A stretch of 64,000 nt of DNA, taken from contig JAOANR010000002.1 of NCBI GenBank assembly GCA_030278955.1, positions 6,003,982 to 6,067,981 of the forward strand, in the 5' to 3' direction. This DNA is from Hygrophila difformis. Its lineage: Eukaryota; Streptophyta; Magnoliopsida; Lamiales; Acanthaceae. Both the position numbers and the translations under genes were made by a program. Shown one piece after another: positions 20,673 through 30,465 of the stretch; position 1 is the stretch's first letter, and each line of letters opens with the position of its first letter. The notes beneath the pieces were generated by a model. That model was not told where the DNA came from and made no database searches. It saw only the letters and a program-made list of their open reading frames with translations.

Positions 20673-20711
20673 CAACTTCGAGGACGAAGTTGATTCTTAA
20701 GGAGGGTAGAC
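20673..20711 (+). promoter_or_regulatory. Hairpin and polypurine tract at the TRG-2 3' LTR
   Basis: CAACTTCG, loop AGGA, CGAAGTTG forms a perfect 8-bp stem (20673-20692). It is followed by ATTCTTAAGGAGGGTAGAC and at once by the LTR start TGTAATACCCG at 20712. The purine tract would prime plus-strand synthesis. Confidence 0.7.
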
Positions 20712-21677
20712 TGTAATACCCGTAAATTTTATGACATGAAATAGGATTTAATCCGAGAAGCGAAGGGATTTTGATTCCGAAAACCCGTAAAGTCGGAAAT
20801 GCACGGAAGCCAAAAGACGACGAATTAGAAGCCGAAAAATCCAAAACCGACAGACTTAAGATTTCAAACACGAAATCAATTTAAGTCGAAAGAAAGGGAT
20901 CATAACTCGAGAAAGACCCGAAAAATCGAGCCCGAGAACGTAAGAGGATAGAAGCCCGAAAGAGAGGAGGAAAGGCCCGACGGATCGCACGACCCGGCCC
21001 AAGCCGAAGCCTAGGCCGGAGGCCGCGCGGTCTCGGCGTGCCCTTGCGCCACCACCACGCCAAGAAGCAGGCTGCGGGAACTTGCACTTTTATGGCGATT
21101 TTCTTACATTTTTGGGGAGCTCCGGCTATGGCAACGCGTCTAGGGTTTTGTGGAGCCTTTATAAGCCATGTTTGCAGTTCCTAGCCACCTCTTGGCCGCC
21201 CTCTTCCACCTTTCTTCATCCCCCATCATCCTCCAACTCTCTTCCACCTCCATTCTTTCGAAAACCCTTGTTCTTGAAACTTTGCCACCCGTCCGGCGAG
21301 GATTTCGGCCAAGAGAACGATCAAGACGAAGCCCCTGCCTTCTAGGACATTGGTAAGGTGTAGTACAGCTTTCATATTCATCCATAATGCAAAAATTTCG
21401 AATCTAACATCGAAACGTTCTTACGAGTTCACTTCGGGGGCGAAGAAGAAGGAGATCGGTGGAAGATACCCGCTCGTCGCGACCCTAGACAACCCGAGAG
21501 AGCCCTGTGATGATTCTAAACTCTAAACAAGTAAGTTAACTCATTGCGTATCAATTTTGGAGTCCCTTGGTCGAGTATTTCGAGAGATCTAAACAAAATA
21601 CTAAAATCTGTCACCAAGAACTCACCTTTGCGCGATTTCTAAAATCCAACAAAAACTCCTATTTCGAGAATAAAAAA
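20712..21677 (+). repeat. 3' LTR of TRG-2, first segment
   Basis: It matches 10167-11150 of the 5' LTR and includes the intact TATA box TTTATAAG at 21158-21165. It is broken by Tekay-1 at 21678 within an A run; the last five bases are the AAAAA duplication. Confidence 0.85.
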
Positions 21678-24412
21678 TGTAACACCCCGGATTTGATAAC
21701 CCAGGCCGGGATGTCACCGCCACATCTCCCTAGCAAGACACGGCTCCCCGAGCTCACTAAGGAAATGCAAGGCTTATGAGTACGTAAAAGATTTAAAAAA
21801 AAAACATTTCAATATTGAGTCCGGAAATTAATAATACTTAATTCAAAATACGGAAGTAATAATCATCCATGCATGTCAAAGTGTAAATAATGCAGCGGAA
21901 AGTAATCATGGCCAACACGGTCAAACCTCGGGTTCAACAGGCCCGGTAAAACAGTAGTAAAATGTAGTGAATAAAAATGTTCATAAAAATTTTCCCCCAA
22001 GTGCATTTGCATGCGTCACTCGACATACTCTGTAAAAGGAAAATGACAACGGGTTTATCAGTATAAAAATATACCGAGTAAGTTAATCCCTAACTAAACA
22101 ATTTAAGGGGTTACATGTGTTTAATAAAAATTACACTTTTCATGCATTAATTTAAAATTCATAGTTTACTCGCGGCGGAAGAACACGATTATTTTATGCA
22201 AGATGAGAATACATAATTTAAGGACTTAATTTAAAAGCATAATTTAAAAGCGTAATTTAGAAGCATAATTTAAAACATGATAAATAAATTCAAGCATAAT
22301 TAAACACGCACACAAGTCTTTTATATTTTATCCCGCAAACTAAGAAGAGGACATTATACCGGGGAGATCACTAACGAGGCAATCTCAAATCGTAGGACCA
22401 CTAATGAGGCAGTCCAAATAAATGGGAGACCACTAACGAGGCAGTCTCAAAGATAGTAGGACCACTAACGAGGCAATCCAAATAACACAGCGCGCGAGAT
22501 CACTAACGAGGCAATCTCAGATAGTAGGGAGACCACTAACGAGGCAGTCTCAAAAATAAAGATAGCATGAGGATCGGCTCAGCCTAGTGAATGGGATTTT
22601 TCGAAAGTTCATATTTCAATATTTACAAAATATTCGATATCGCATTTCGTAGTTCGAGTTTTCTCAAGTTCGAAAAATCCGATTCGTCACAGCTTACGCC
22701 TTTCTTAATTAAAAATTCGTCTTTTAACCAAAAATTCTGAAATTTACACAGTAGCTCAAGAACCACACACGAACAACTTTCATGTTTTAAGTTTTTGGAA
22801 ATAAGGTTTCGAAGGGAGTCAAATTCCGAGATCTTTACAAAAGAAGATTTCTGCCCAAAGGACTGATTCCGACACAGTTTCGTGCAACGATGATTAAAAA
22901 TTCATTTTAAAACCAATTGGTCCGAAATGTTTACAGGATGTACATAACACCTTAATGAACAACTTTCATGTTTTAAGATTCTGGAAATAATGAGTTTTAG
23001 ATGCTCAATAATCGACACCAACACGCTGCTTACACGCGGACTCAAAAATCGGTTTAGAACAGGTTCTGAAATCGTCCTTTTTGACATAACAAATGAACTC
23101 CAAAATTCATGAAATTTTATATGCATAATCTAGACACAATTATCTACAACCTTGTTTAGAAATGCAAAGTTGAATCGATCTAGAAATGGGTGAAAAACAT
23201 GCATCAAGTCGAGTCAATGAATCTGTCCAGATTTCAAACGTTCGGTTTTATTACAAAAGCTTTACGTACGATTTGGGATATCAAATCTTTATGTCAATGG
23301 CTGAAATTTGGACACAAGGTAGATTAGAGTCTTATAAACAAAATCTATGTTGAAAAGTTTTTGGTTTGAATTCCCGAAGGTCAGGTTTTAGGCGCGTTTC
23401 TAAAATTGGTCGAAAATAGGGTTTTTGAAAACCGATTTTAGTTACGAGTCTAGATCTTAAGTTTTAAACGACAATAAACCACAAAAATTGAAGAGTAATG
23501 TCTTAACTTACATAGTTAGAGAATAGGGTCTCTGTAAGGGATTTTTGGACGTCCTAAGGTCGCGACGAACGGCCAACTTCTCCGATCGCTTTTTGTTCGT
23601 CCCCCGACGTGAAATCGTAGCAAGGAAAGATGTTAGATTTCGAGTTTTTAAGGTTTATGGATGAACTAAACACTATACCATAACTCACCAAGGGTCTAGA
23701 AGGCAGAGGCTTCGTCCCGGTCGTCCCGTCGTCGCCGGAATTCTCGCCGGAAAGTGGACTCGAAAGGGTTTCGGCTTGGAGAGGAAGATTGAAGGGGAAT
23801 GACTTATGTTTTCTGTGAAAATGGGGATGAGGACGCCCCAACACCCCCCTTTAGCCTTTCCTAAGGCTGTGATCCAGTTGCCATTGATAGGGATCGGATA
23901 TTTGGCAAGAAAATCGCCATGGAAGGAAAGTTTTACACCTCCTGCACCTCTGGCGCGGTGGTGACGCCCACGTATAGGGATGTCCACGCGGAGCACGCGC
24001 GACCAGTCCTGGGACGCGTCTCCTCCTGCCGCGCGGCGGCGCGCGGAGGCCGCGTGACGGCCGGACCCGGCCGGTTCGGCGGTTCGTGTGGTCCGTCAGG
24101 TCTTTTCTTATTTCCTTTATCGGTTTTCTATCCTCTACGTGTTTGGCTCGACTCCTCGGGTCGTTTCCGGTTCGAAATCTTTATCTTAAATTCGTTACGA
24201 GCTCGGGGTTAACGCTCGTAACATTTCCGTGCCATAATTAATCTAGTTAAATTAGTTCCAATTCCTCTTAACGTTTTTGTGATTTATCTTGCGATTTATT
24301 TTGTGACTGAACTTAGAATTTAGATTTCCAAGCTACCTACGTACCCTTTGAAGGGATCAAGTCATGACGTAGTTCAAAACAATTTGAATTTGTTTTTTTA
24401 TCGGGTGTTACA
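21678..24412 (-). repeat. 3' LTR of Tekay-1
   Basis: In sense it reads TGTAACACCCGAT...GGGGTGTTACA. Its sense 5' end (about 24200-24412) includes the block AACTACGTCATGACTTGATC...GGTACGTAGG, which in TRG-1, TRG-2 and Tekay-2 lies outside the LTR. It carries a hairpin array (22364-22551) and a weak TATA-like box TATACG (23971-23976). Confidence 0.9.
22364..22551. repeat. Array of six hairpins with constant loop (Tekay-1 3' LTR)
   Basis: Six units share the loop CACTAACGAGGCA (one has CACTAATGAGGCA). Arms are GAGAT/ATCTC, GGAC/GTCC, GAGAC/GTCTC, GGAC/ATCC, GAGAT/ATCTC and GAGAC/GTCTC in order. The base next to the loop changes T to C on the left while its partner changes A to G on the right, keeping pairs in five of six units. 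Confidence 0.7.
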
Positions 24413-24452
24413 TCCTCCCCCCTTGAGAATACAGTTATGTCCCCATAACTGT
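24413..24452 (-). promoter_or_regulatory. Polypurine tract and hairpin of Tekay-1
   Basis: Sense CTCAAGGGGGGAGGA abuts the LTR start at 24412. Upstream in sense is the hairpin ACAGTTATG, loop GGGA, CATAACTGT (24431-24452, 9-bp stem), which contains the pol stop codon. Confidence 0.75.
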
Positions 24453-24953
24453 GGTCGGTTCATCTTGGAAGAGGGTAGGGTAACGTTGTTTCATGTCGGC
24501 TTCCAATTCCCACGTCGCCGTCTCCGTCTCGTGGTTAGACCAAAGGACCTTGACCATCCTCACGGTCTTATTCCACGTTACTCTCTCCTTCGTGTCAAGT
24601 ATTCGCACCAGAACTTCCTCGTAGCTCGAGTCATCCTCAAATTCAATTTCTTCCGGTTGGAGCACATGGGTCGGATCGTGCACATACTTCTTCAATTGGG
24701 AGACTTGGAACAAATCGTGAACACGAGCAAATTGTGGTGGCAGCGCTAGCCGATATGCGAGATTTTTCACTCTTTCCAGGATTTCATATGGTCCTATGTA
24801 CCATGGACTCAGTTTTCCTCGTTTGCCGAAGCGCATCACACCCTTCATTGGTGATACCTTCAGCATGACTTTATCGCCGACTTGAAATTCCAAATCTTTC
24901 CATCTCACGTCTGCGTAACTCTTTTGCCGGTCCTGAGCGGCTCTCATCTTCCC
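24435..24953 (-). pseudogene. pol: Integrase C-terminal region and chromodomain of Tekay-1
   Basis: It continues the pol frame after a TAA (24954-24956) that replaces a glutamine codon present in Tekay-2. It shows the GPY/F-type module (FQVGDKVMLKVSP, GKLSPWYIGPYEIL, VHDLFQVSQLKKYV) and then a chromodomain-like end (VLVRILDTKERV...VLWSNHETETATWELEADM). Chromodomains steer chromovirus integrases to marked chromatin. The stop would remove this part from the polyprotein. Confidence 0.8.
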
Positions 24954-27731
24954 TTAGATGACCTTGATTTGTTGAGCCATGTCCTCAACAAGTTGTGGTC
25001 CCACTATCACCGTTTTATTGTTCTCTTCCCAGCTTAATAGACTTCGGCACTTAAGTCCATACAGTGCCTCGAAGGGTGCCATGCCGATGCTAGCGTGGTA
25101 GCTGTTGTTGTAGGAAAACTCGATCAAAGGTAGATGAGTCTCCCAACTTCCCTTGAACTCTAGTACACATGCCCTTAGCATGTCTTCCAGCGTCTGGATC
25201 GTTCTCTCCGTCTGCCCATCTGTCATAGGGTGGAATTCGGTACTCATCTTTATTTGTGTACCGAGGGCTACTTGCAGTTTTGTCCAAAATTGAGAGACGA
25301 ATCTGCTGTCTCTATCCGAGATGATATCATGTGGTACTCCATGTCGACGTACCACATTGTCGACATATGCCCTTGCCAGTTGGTCCATTGACCAAGTATC
25401 CTTCATTGGGATAAATATGGCAGCTTTTGTCAACCTATCCACGATCACCCAGATTTTATTCATTCCCTTCGGTGAACGCGGTAACCCCGAAACGAAATCC
25501 ATTGAGATACTATCCCATTTCCAGCTTGGGATTTCCAATGGTTGCATTAGTCCTAGGGGTTTTTGGCGTACTGCCTTGATCTTCTGGCAGGTAAGGCACA
25601 TCGCCACAAATTCGGCTACCTCCCTCTTCATGTTCGGCCACCTGTAGTTCTTCTTTAAGTCCTTGTACAGCTTGTTGCCTCCGGGATGGACCGAGTATGG
25701 GGTGTTATGGCCTTCCTCCATCACCCTTTGCTTCAGGTCCACGCAATTCCGTGGTATACACCACCTTCCCTTGAAGCGGATGCTTCCGTCCTCATGGATT
25801 TTAAAATCCATTGCCTTTCCTTCGGAAATATCCTTCCTAATCTCCTCCAACTTCTCGTCACCCGATTGGGCGAGTCGTATCTCATCGAACATGGTAGGTT
25901 CCACTACCATCGCGTTGACGACTTCATTTACCGTGCCAAAATGCACTAACTCTAGACTTAATTTTGCTAAGTCCTTGTACAACTCGGCCGGTATCACGAG
26001 TGAATTTGCCACGTGTTGAGTCTTTCGACTCAGGGCATCGGCTACAACATTGGCTTTTCCTTCGTGATAAGCAATCTCCAGGTCATAATCCTTTATTAAC
26101 TCCAACCATCTTCTCTGCCTCAAATTCAGCTCTTTCTGCGTGAATATGTACTTGAGGCTCTTATGGTCGGTGAACATCCGACACTTTCGCCCATAGAGAT
26201 AGTGTCTCCATATCTTTAAGGCGAACACGACCGCGGCGAGTTCTAAGTCATGCGTCGGATAGTTTTCTTCGTGTGGTTTCAGTTGACGCGATGCGTATGC
26301 TATAACCCTTTGATCTTGCATTAGCACGCATCCCAATCCCTCTTTCGAGGCATCGCTATACACCTCGAAGTCTCCATCCTCAGATGGTAATGCCAATACC
26401 GGCATTGTGGTAAGTCGTTTCTTCAAGTCTTGGAATGCGGACTCACACTCACTAGTCCATTCGTATTTTACCCCTTTCTTCAGCAGCTGGGTCAACGGGC
26501 GTGCGATTTTCGAGAAGTTTTTGACAAATCTCCTGTAGTATCCCGCCAGTCCAACGAAACTTCGTACCTCTATTGGACTCTTCGGCGGTACCCACTCGGT
26601 TACTGCCGAGATCTTCGCCGGATCTACTGCCACTCCGTTGGCGGATACTATATGCCCGATAAATACCACTTCCCTTAACCAGAAATCGCATTTGGATGGT
26701 TTACCATATAGTTGGTTCACTCGTAAGATCCCTAACACTTTGTGTAAGTGCTCGGAATGTTCTTCTTCACTTTTCGAGTAGATCAAGATGTCATCTATAA
26801 ACACAACCATGCATTGATCTAACAATTCTCGAAATACGTTATTCATGAGATTCATGAACATTGCTGGGGCGTTCGTTAGCCCGAATGATAGCACCGTGAA
26901 CTCGTAGTGTCCGTAACGAGTTCTGAACGCCGTGTTTGGGATGTCCTTTTCGGCGATCCTCAATTGGTGATATCCCGAGCGTAGGTCGATCTTTGAGAAT
27001 ACCGTAGCTCCCTTTAGTTGGTCGAACAAATCTTCGATCCGGGGCAACGGGTACTTGTTCTTGACGGTGACTTGATTGAGTCCTCTATAATCGATGCACA
27101 GTCGTAACCCTCCGTCTTTCTTCTTGACGAACAAGACCGGTGTTCCCCATGGGGACGTGCTTGGCCTAATGTATCCCTTTTCCAACAACTCCTCGAGTTG
27201 CTCCTTTAGTTCCTTCATTTCCAGTGGCCCCATGCGGTAAGGAGCTTTCGAAACAGGTTTCGTTCCCGGAATGAGGTCTATTGTGAATTCGAGATCTCTC
27301 TTAGGTGGCATACCGGGAACGTCCTCAGGGAACACATCTGGGTATTCCCTCACCACCGGGATGTCGTCTACCTTGACTCCTTCAGCTTCCAGGTTATGAA
27401 CGTAGCATGCGTATAGCGCGTAACCCTTCCGCATTAAGCTACATAACTTGAGGGCGTTGACTATCTTGTTAGACTTCTTAGGGGGTTGGGAGTAGAAGAT
27501 GACTCTTCTCCCCCTACTCTTCGACAGCGTGGTCTTTTGCTTTTGGCATTCGATCACGACCTTATAACGGGTTAGCCAATCCATCCCTAGTATGACGTCA
27601 AAATCTCTGACGTCAAACTCTACCAAGTTCTCGAAAAACTCTACGTTTTTTATTCTCACAGGTATTCCGTTATAACGCTTAGAGCATGCTATTACTTCTC
27701 CAGAAGGCAGTTGGATTCCTAAGCTAATCAT
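24954..27731 (-). pseudogene. pol: pol of Tekay-1: protease end, RT, RNase H, integrase core
   Basis: A 925-residue open frame. Residues 1-80 hold the second half of the protease (DVILGMDWL). The RT spans about 170-380 with [16 protein letters not shown] and catalytic FIDD at 311-314. RNase H spans about 450-570 with Asp460, Glu497, Asp522 and Asp565 in place. An H2C2 zinc site lies near 675-720 and the integrase core has Asp745, Asp806 and Glu842. All catalytic residues are present. The frame is cut from gag-protease by a 23-bp tandem duplication (27724-27769), and ends at a premature TAA. Tekay elements normally make one gag-pol polyprotein, so this frame is unlikely to be translated. Confidence 0.9.
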
Positions 27732-28150
27732 TTTGCACTTAGGTAGCTAATTATTTTGCACTTAGGTAGATCTAGTTCAGCTACAACTCTCGTAGATAAT
27801 ATAGAACAACTGGCTCCGGAAGCAAATAAAACTCTAAGCGGAGTACTTAGGACATGAAAGGTACCTGCCATCACATCACCCTGCGCGGGTATGTCAGCCT
27901 GGTTGATCACGTTTAACCTTCCCATCGGCCTCCCTTGATTGGCCGGTTGGTTTTGATTCGGATTTGGATTTTGTTGCTGGTTTGGAGGGCGCGGGTTCGG
28001 ATTCTGAGGAGGCTGATATCCTTGATTGTTTCCGTTCCTGCCTCCTTGGTTGAATGGCTCATTGGGTCCTGTGACCAAATCCTCTCTCTTCGTGATGTTC
28101 TCGAGTCGGGTTCGACATTCCTCCCTCCCTCCGATGGCGAATACGGCCAC
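27728..28150 (-). pseudogene. gag C-terminus and first half of protease, Tekay-1
   Basis: This frame takes over after the frameshift in the zinc knuckle: ECRTRLENITKREDLVTG, a Gln/Asn/Pro-rich linker (NPRPPNQQQNPNPNQNQ), then GTFHVLSTPLRVLFASGASC. The family protease motif is DSGAS; here Asp is Ala (GCT), so the active site is lost. It ends in the 23-bp duplication. Confidence 0.8.
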
Positions 28151-29150
28151 ACCGGAAGCATTCGCCCACCTGAGGACATCTCCTCACCAGGTGAGGCCCG
28201 CCACACCTCGGACACGGTGGCACTCGTCCTGCTTGGTTGAAATTCCGACCATTGTTGTTTTGAACATTCCCGTTCGGACCTCGCCGAAAGTTGTTTTGAA
28301 AGTTGTCCCCACTAGTAGTGTTGCCTATCCTATTGTCTCGGTTTCTTTTGTCTGGTCCTTGTGCCCCTCGGCTAGATTCCCCTGCAGTCTTTCTCTTTAC
28401 CTGGTGTACTCGTGCGACTGCTACCGCACGATCGTAGACAGCTTGTAAGTCCGGATAGCTAACTCCGGTGATCACCTCCCGAATTGACAAGTTCAATCCC
28501 ATTTCGAATTTTTGCGCCTTCTCCCCGTCCGTGGGTACCATCCGAGGCGCGAATCTCGCCAACTCCTTAAACTGAGCATAATATTCTTGAACAGATTTTT
28601 CCCCTTGTTTCAGGGATGAGAACTCTTCGTACAGTGCAGCCTTAGTACTCATTGGGTAGAAGCGCTCCCGGAGTAACTCTATAAACTCGTTCCACGAGTA
28701 TGGTTCGTTGTCTTCGCCAAGTTTCCCCTGGGTAGCTTGCCACCATTCGTCGGCCTCGCCGCCCAGATAGTACGAAGCCACGTGAACCTTCTATCCTTCC
28801 GGGCATCTCACCGCATTCAGTAATTTGTCGAAGGTCCTCAGCCATTCCTCGAGCTTAGCTGGATCTTCCTCCCCGACATAGTAGGGAGGTCGGTAGGGGT
28901 TTACCGAAGCCAAGTAATTGATCCTTGCTACCGACGGTGGTGCCGCGGCAGCTCCGCCCTGGTTAACGTAAGCGTTGCCCAGTGCGACCAGTAGTTCCTC
29001 CATCTACCTCATTCGCCCTTCCGCAGGGTTGGGGATCGGGCCTGCTGGGTTTGGCGCCTCAACGTTAGGTGCCTGCTCATTGGGTTGCCCTGGCGTGTCG
29101 CGGGTGTTGGGAGTGGTAGGTAAGGTCCTTAATCGTCCTCTGGGTGCCAT
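28059..29150 (-). pseudogene. gag: gag of Tekay-1, with two stops and a frameshift
   Basis: Sense start is the ATG at 29150 (MAPRGRLRTL). A TAG at 29004-29006 ends the N-terminal arm, and a second TAG at about 28788-28790 lies in the capsid domain after KLLNAVRCPEG. The longest part (28059-28781) covers ADEWWQATQGKLGED, RERFYPMSTKAALYEEF, QEYYAQFKELARFAPRM and EMGLNLSIREVITG. The knuckle CFRCGRIRH is followed by a 4-bp tandem duplication (about 28126-28135) that shifts the frame before its last Cys. It would make particles if intact. Confidence 0.85.
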
Positions 29151-29577
29151 TCTGTTATAACCATGCGAGCACAAAGAAGCTTTAGAGTTCTGGGGATTTG
29201 ATAGAGTGTGGGGAGAAAGTGATTCACTAAATCGAGCGATGCCTACTGAGAGTTGGTTAGGGTTTGCATTTATTTATTCAGTCATTTACGTTAAGGGTAT
29301 AAGGGTTGAAACGTTGAGACCCCAGGTTTCTAGGGTTAAGGGTTCGAGGTACCTTGTCGATTTGTTATGCATATATAGATATGTAGTTCGTTTATTGTTG
29401 TCTTGTTTCCTTGGTTGGTTGAGTTTTAATAAAATATGAAGATCGTGTATAAAATAGATGTTGTGAATTTATTGCTTAATATGGAACTTTATTCGGTACA
29501 AGCGATAGGAATCAAAATGCTGAGAATAGTTCGGGAAAATAGAAAAGAGAACAATAGGAATAATGTATCAATAATCC
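29151..29577 (-). other. Spacer between upstream ORF and gag in Tekay-1
   Basis: Non-coding in sense, no conserved signal recognised. Small plus-strand ORFs look accidental. Confidence 0.4.
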
Positions 29578-30105
29578 CTAATCCTGGGGAGGGTAGGTGG
29601 TCGGATCCTCCATGGGGTCATCCTTGTCACTCGAATCCTCGATGGTGCCCGTGCCAAGGGGCCCATGGAACACTGGGCTTGCTGGCCAATCGGGCCCAGC
29701 AGCAGGAGCAGGATCGACGGCGGCAACTGGCGTAGGGGCGGCTGTCGGGATAGCGAGAGGATCAGCAACGGGGCTAGCTACAGGAGGAGCTTCCGGGCTA
29801 AGAGGGACATGTAGGAGCAAGATATCCTTTAGGTTGAGCAGTTCGTTTCCCAAGATCCCTGCTTGAGTCTCTATGCCGTCGATCTGGGTCCGGAGCTCAG
29901 TCTCGCGGGTCTGGAGTTCGTTGATTTGAATTTGGAGTTGGGTCAGATCTTGATGCCCTGCTTCCCCCAGATTAGTCAGGTGGCCCAGGTTAGCCTCCAT
30001 TTGTTCTACCCTTAGTCTGAAGTTGTTCACGTTTTGAGGGGTTTCGAGGTATGCTTCGATCAACCTCATTAGAAGGTTGATCATGTTCACGTTTGGTGCG
30101 GCCAT
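29578..30105 (-). CDS. Coiled-coil ORF upstream of gag (Tekay-1)
   Basis: An uninterrupted 175-residue frame between primer site and gag. Residues about 15-95 look like a coiled coil (heptad-spaced Leu/Ile: RVEQMEANLGHLTNLGEAGH, LTQLQIQINELQTRETELRT, LGNELLNLKDILL). The rest is Pro/Ala-rich (VASPVADPLAIPTAAPTP) with an acidic tail (EDSSDKDDPMEDP). Tekay-2 has a relative at 43778-44113, with clear similarity around QMEANLGHLTNLGEAGH. That it stays open while gag and pol are broken may be chance given its length. No enzymatic motif. Plant LTR elements sometimes carry extra ORFs; I do not recognise this one. Confidence 0.6.
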   Translation of the reverse strand: MAAPNVNMINLLMRLIEAYLETPQNVNNFRLRVEQMEANLGHLTNLGEAGHQDLTQLQIQINELQTRETELRTQIDGIETQAGILGNELLNLKDILLLHVPLSPEAPPVASPVADPLAIPTAAPTPVAAVDPAPAAGPDWPASPVFHGPLGTGTIEDSSDKDDPMEDPTTYPPQD

Positions 30106-30450
30106 CTAATGTTAACAAGGTAGGTTAGAGTTAGAATATGTTTTAGGCAAGATTACATACGTATGAATTTAAATTTATATGCAACATGCAAGTGCAAGTC
30201 CCCTTCCCCATTAAAAAATTTAATTCATCCATGTGTTTAAAATAAATTTACTACATGGGTAGTAATAAAAGTTGGGCCTCTATAGTGGACCAAAAATTTA
30301 ATATTTCTTTGGCTAAGATATTGGGCTACGTAAAAATAAGCTTTTGGGCTAAAAATAATACTAGTAGTTAAAAAATAATTTTTAAAAATAATACTAGGTT
30401 TTAAAATAATGGTTTAAAAATAATAGTAGTAGCTTTAAAAATTTTGCCGG
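30106..30450 (-). other. Leader of Tekay-1
   Basis: It contains CCATG (30229-30233) and CATGG (30254-30258) around an AT-rich loop, and purine tracts in sense (C runs at 30200-30203 and 30206-30209), followed in sense by TTGCATGTTGCATAT. This is the Tekay-1 version of the leader module seen in the other three elements. Confidence 0.45.
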
Positions 30451-30462
30451 GCTCTGATACCA
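30451..30462 (-). promoter_or_regulatory. Primer binding site of Tekay-1 (initiator Met tRNA)
   Basis: Plus GCTCTGATACCA is identical to the 3' end of initiator-Met tRNA; in sense TGGTATCAGAGC follows the 5' LTR after a 3-nt spacer. Confidence 0.85.
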
Positions 30463-30465
30463 ACT

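Noticed and set aside
22360..22560. The regular spaced repeats were considered as a CRISPR-like array.
   Set aside because: Units are hairpins with varying arms, spacers are short and irregular, it sits in an LTR of a plant element, and no cas genes exist.
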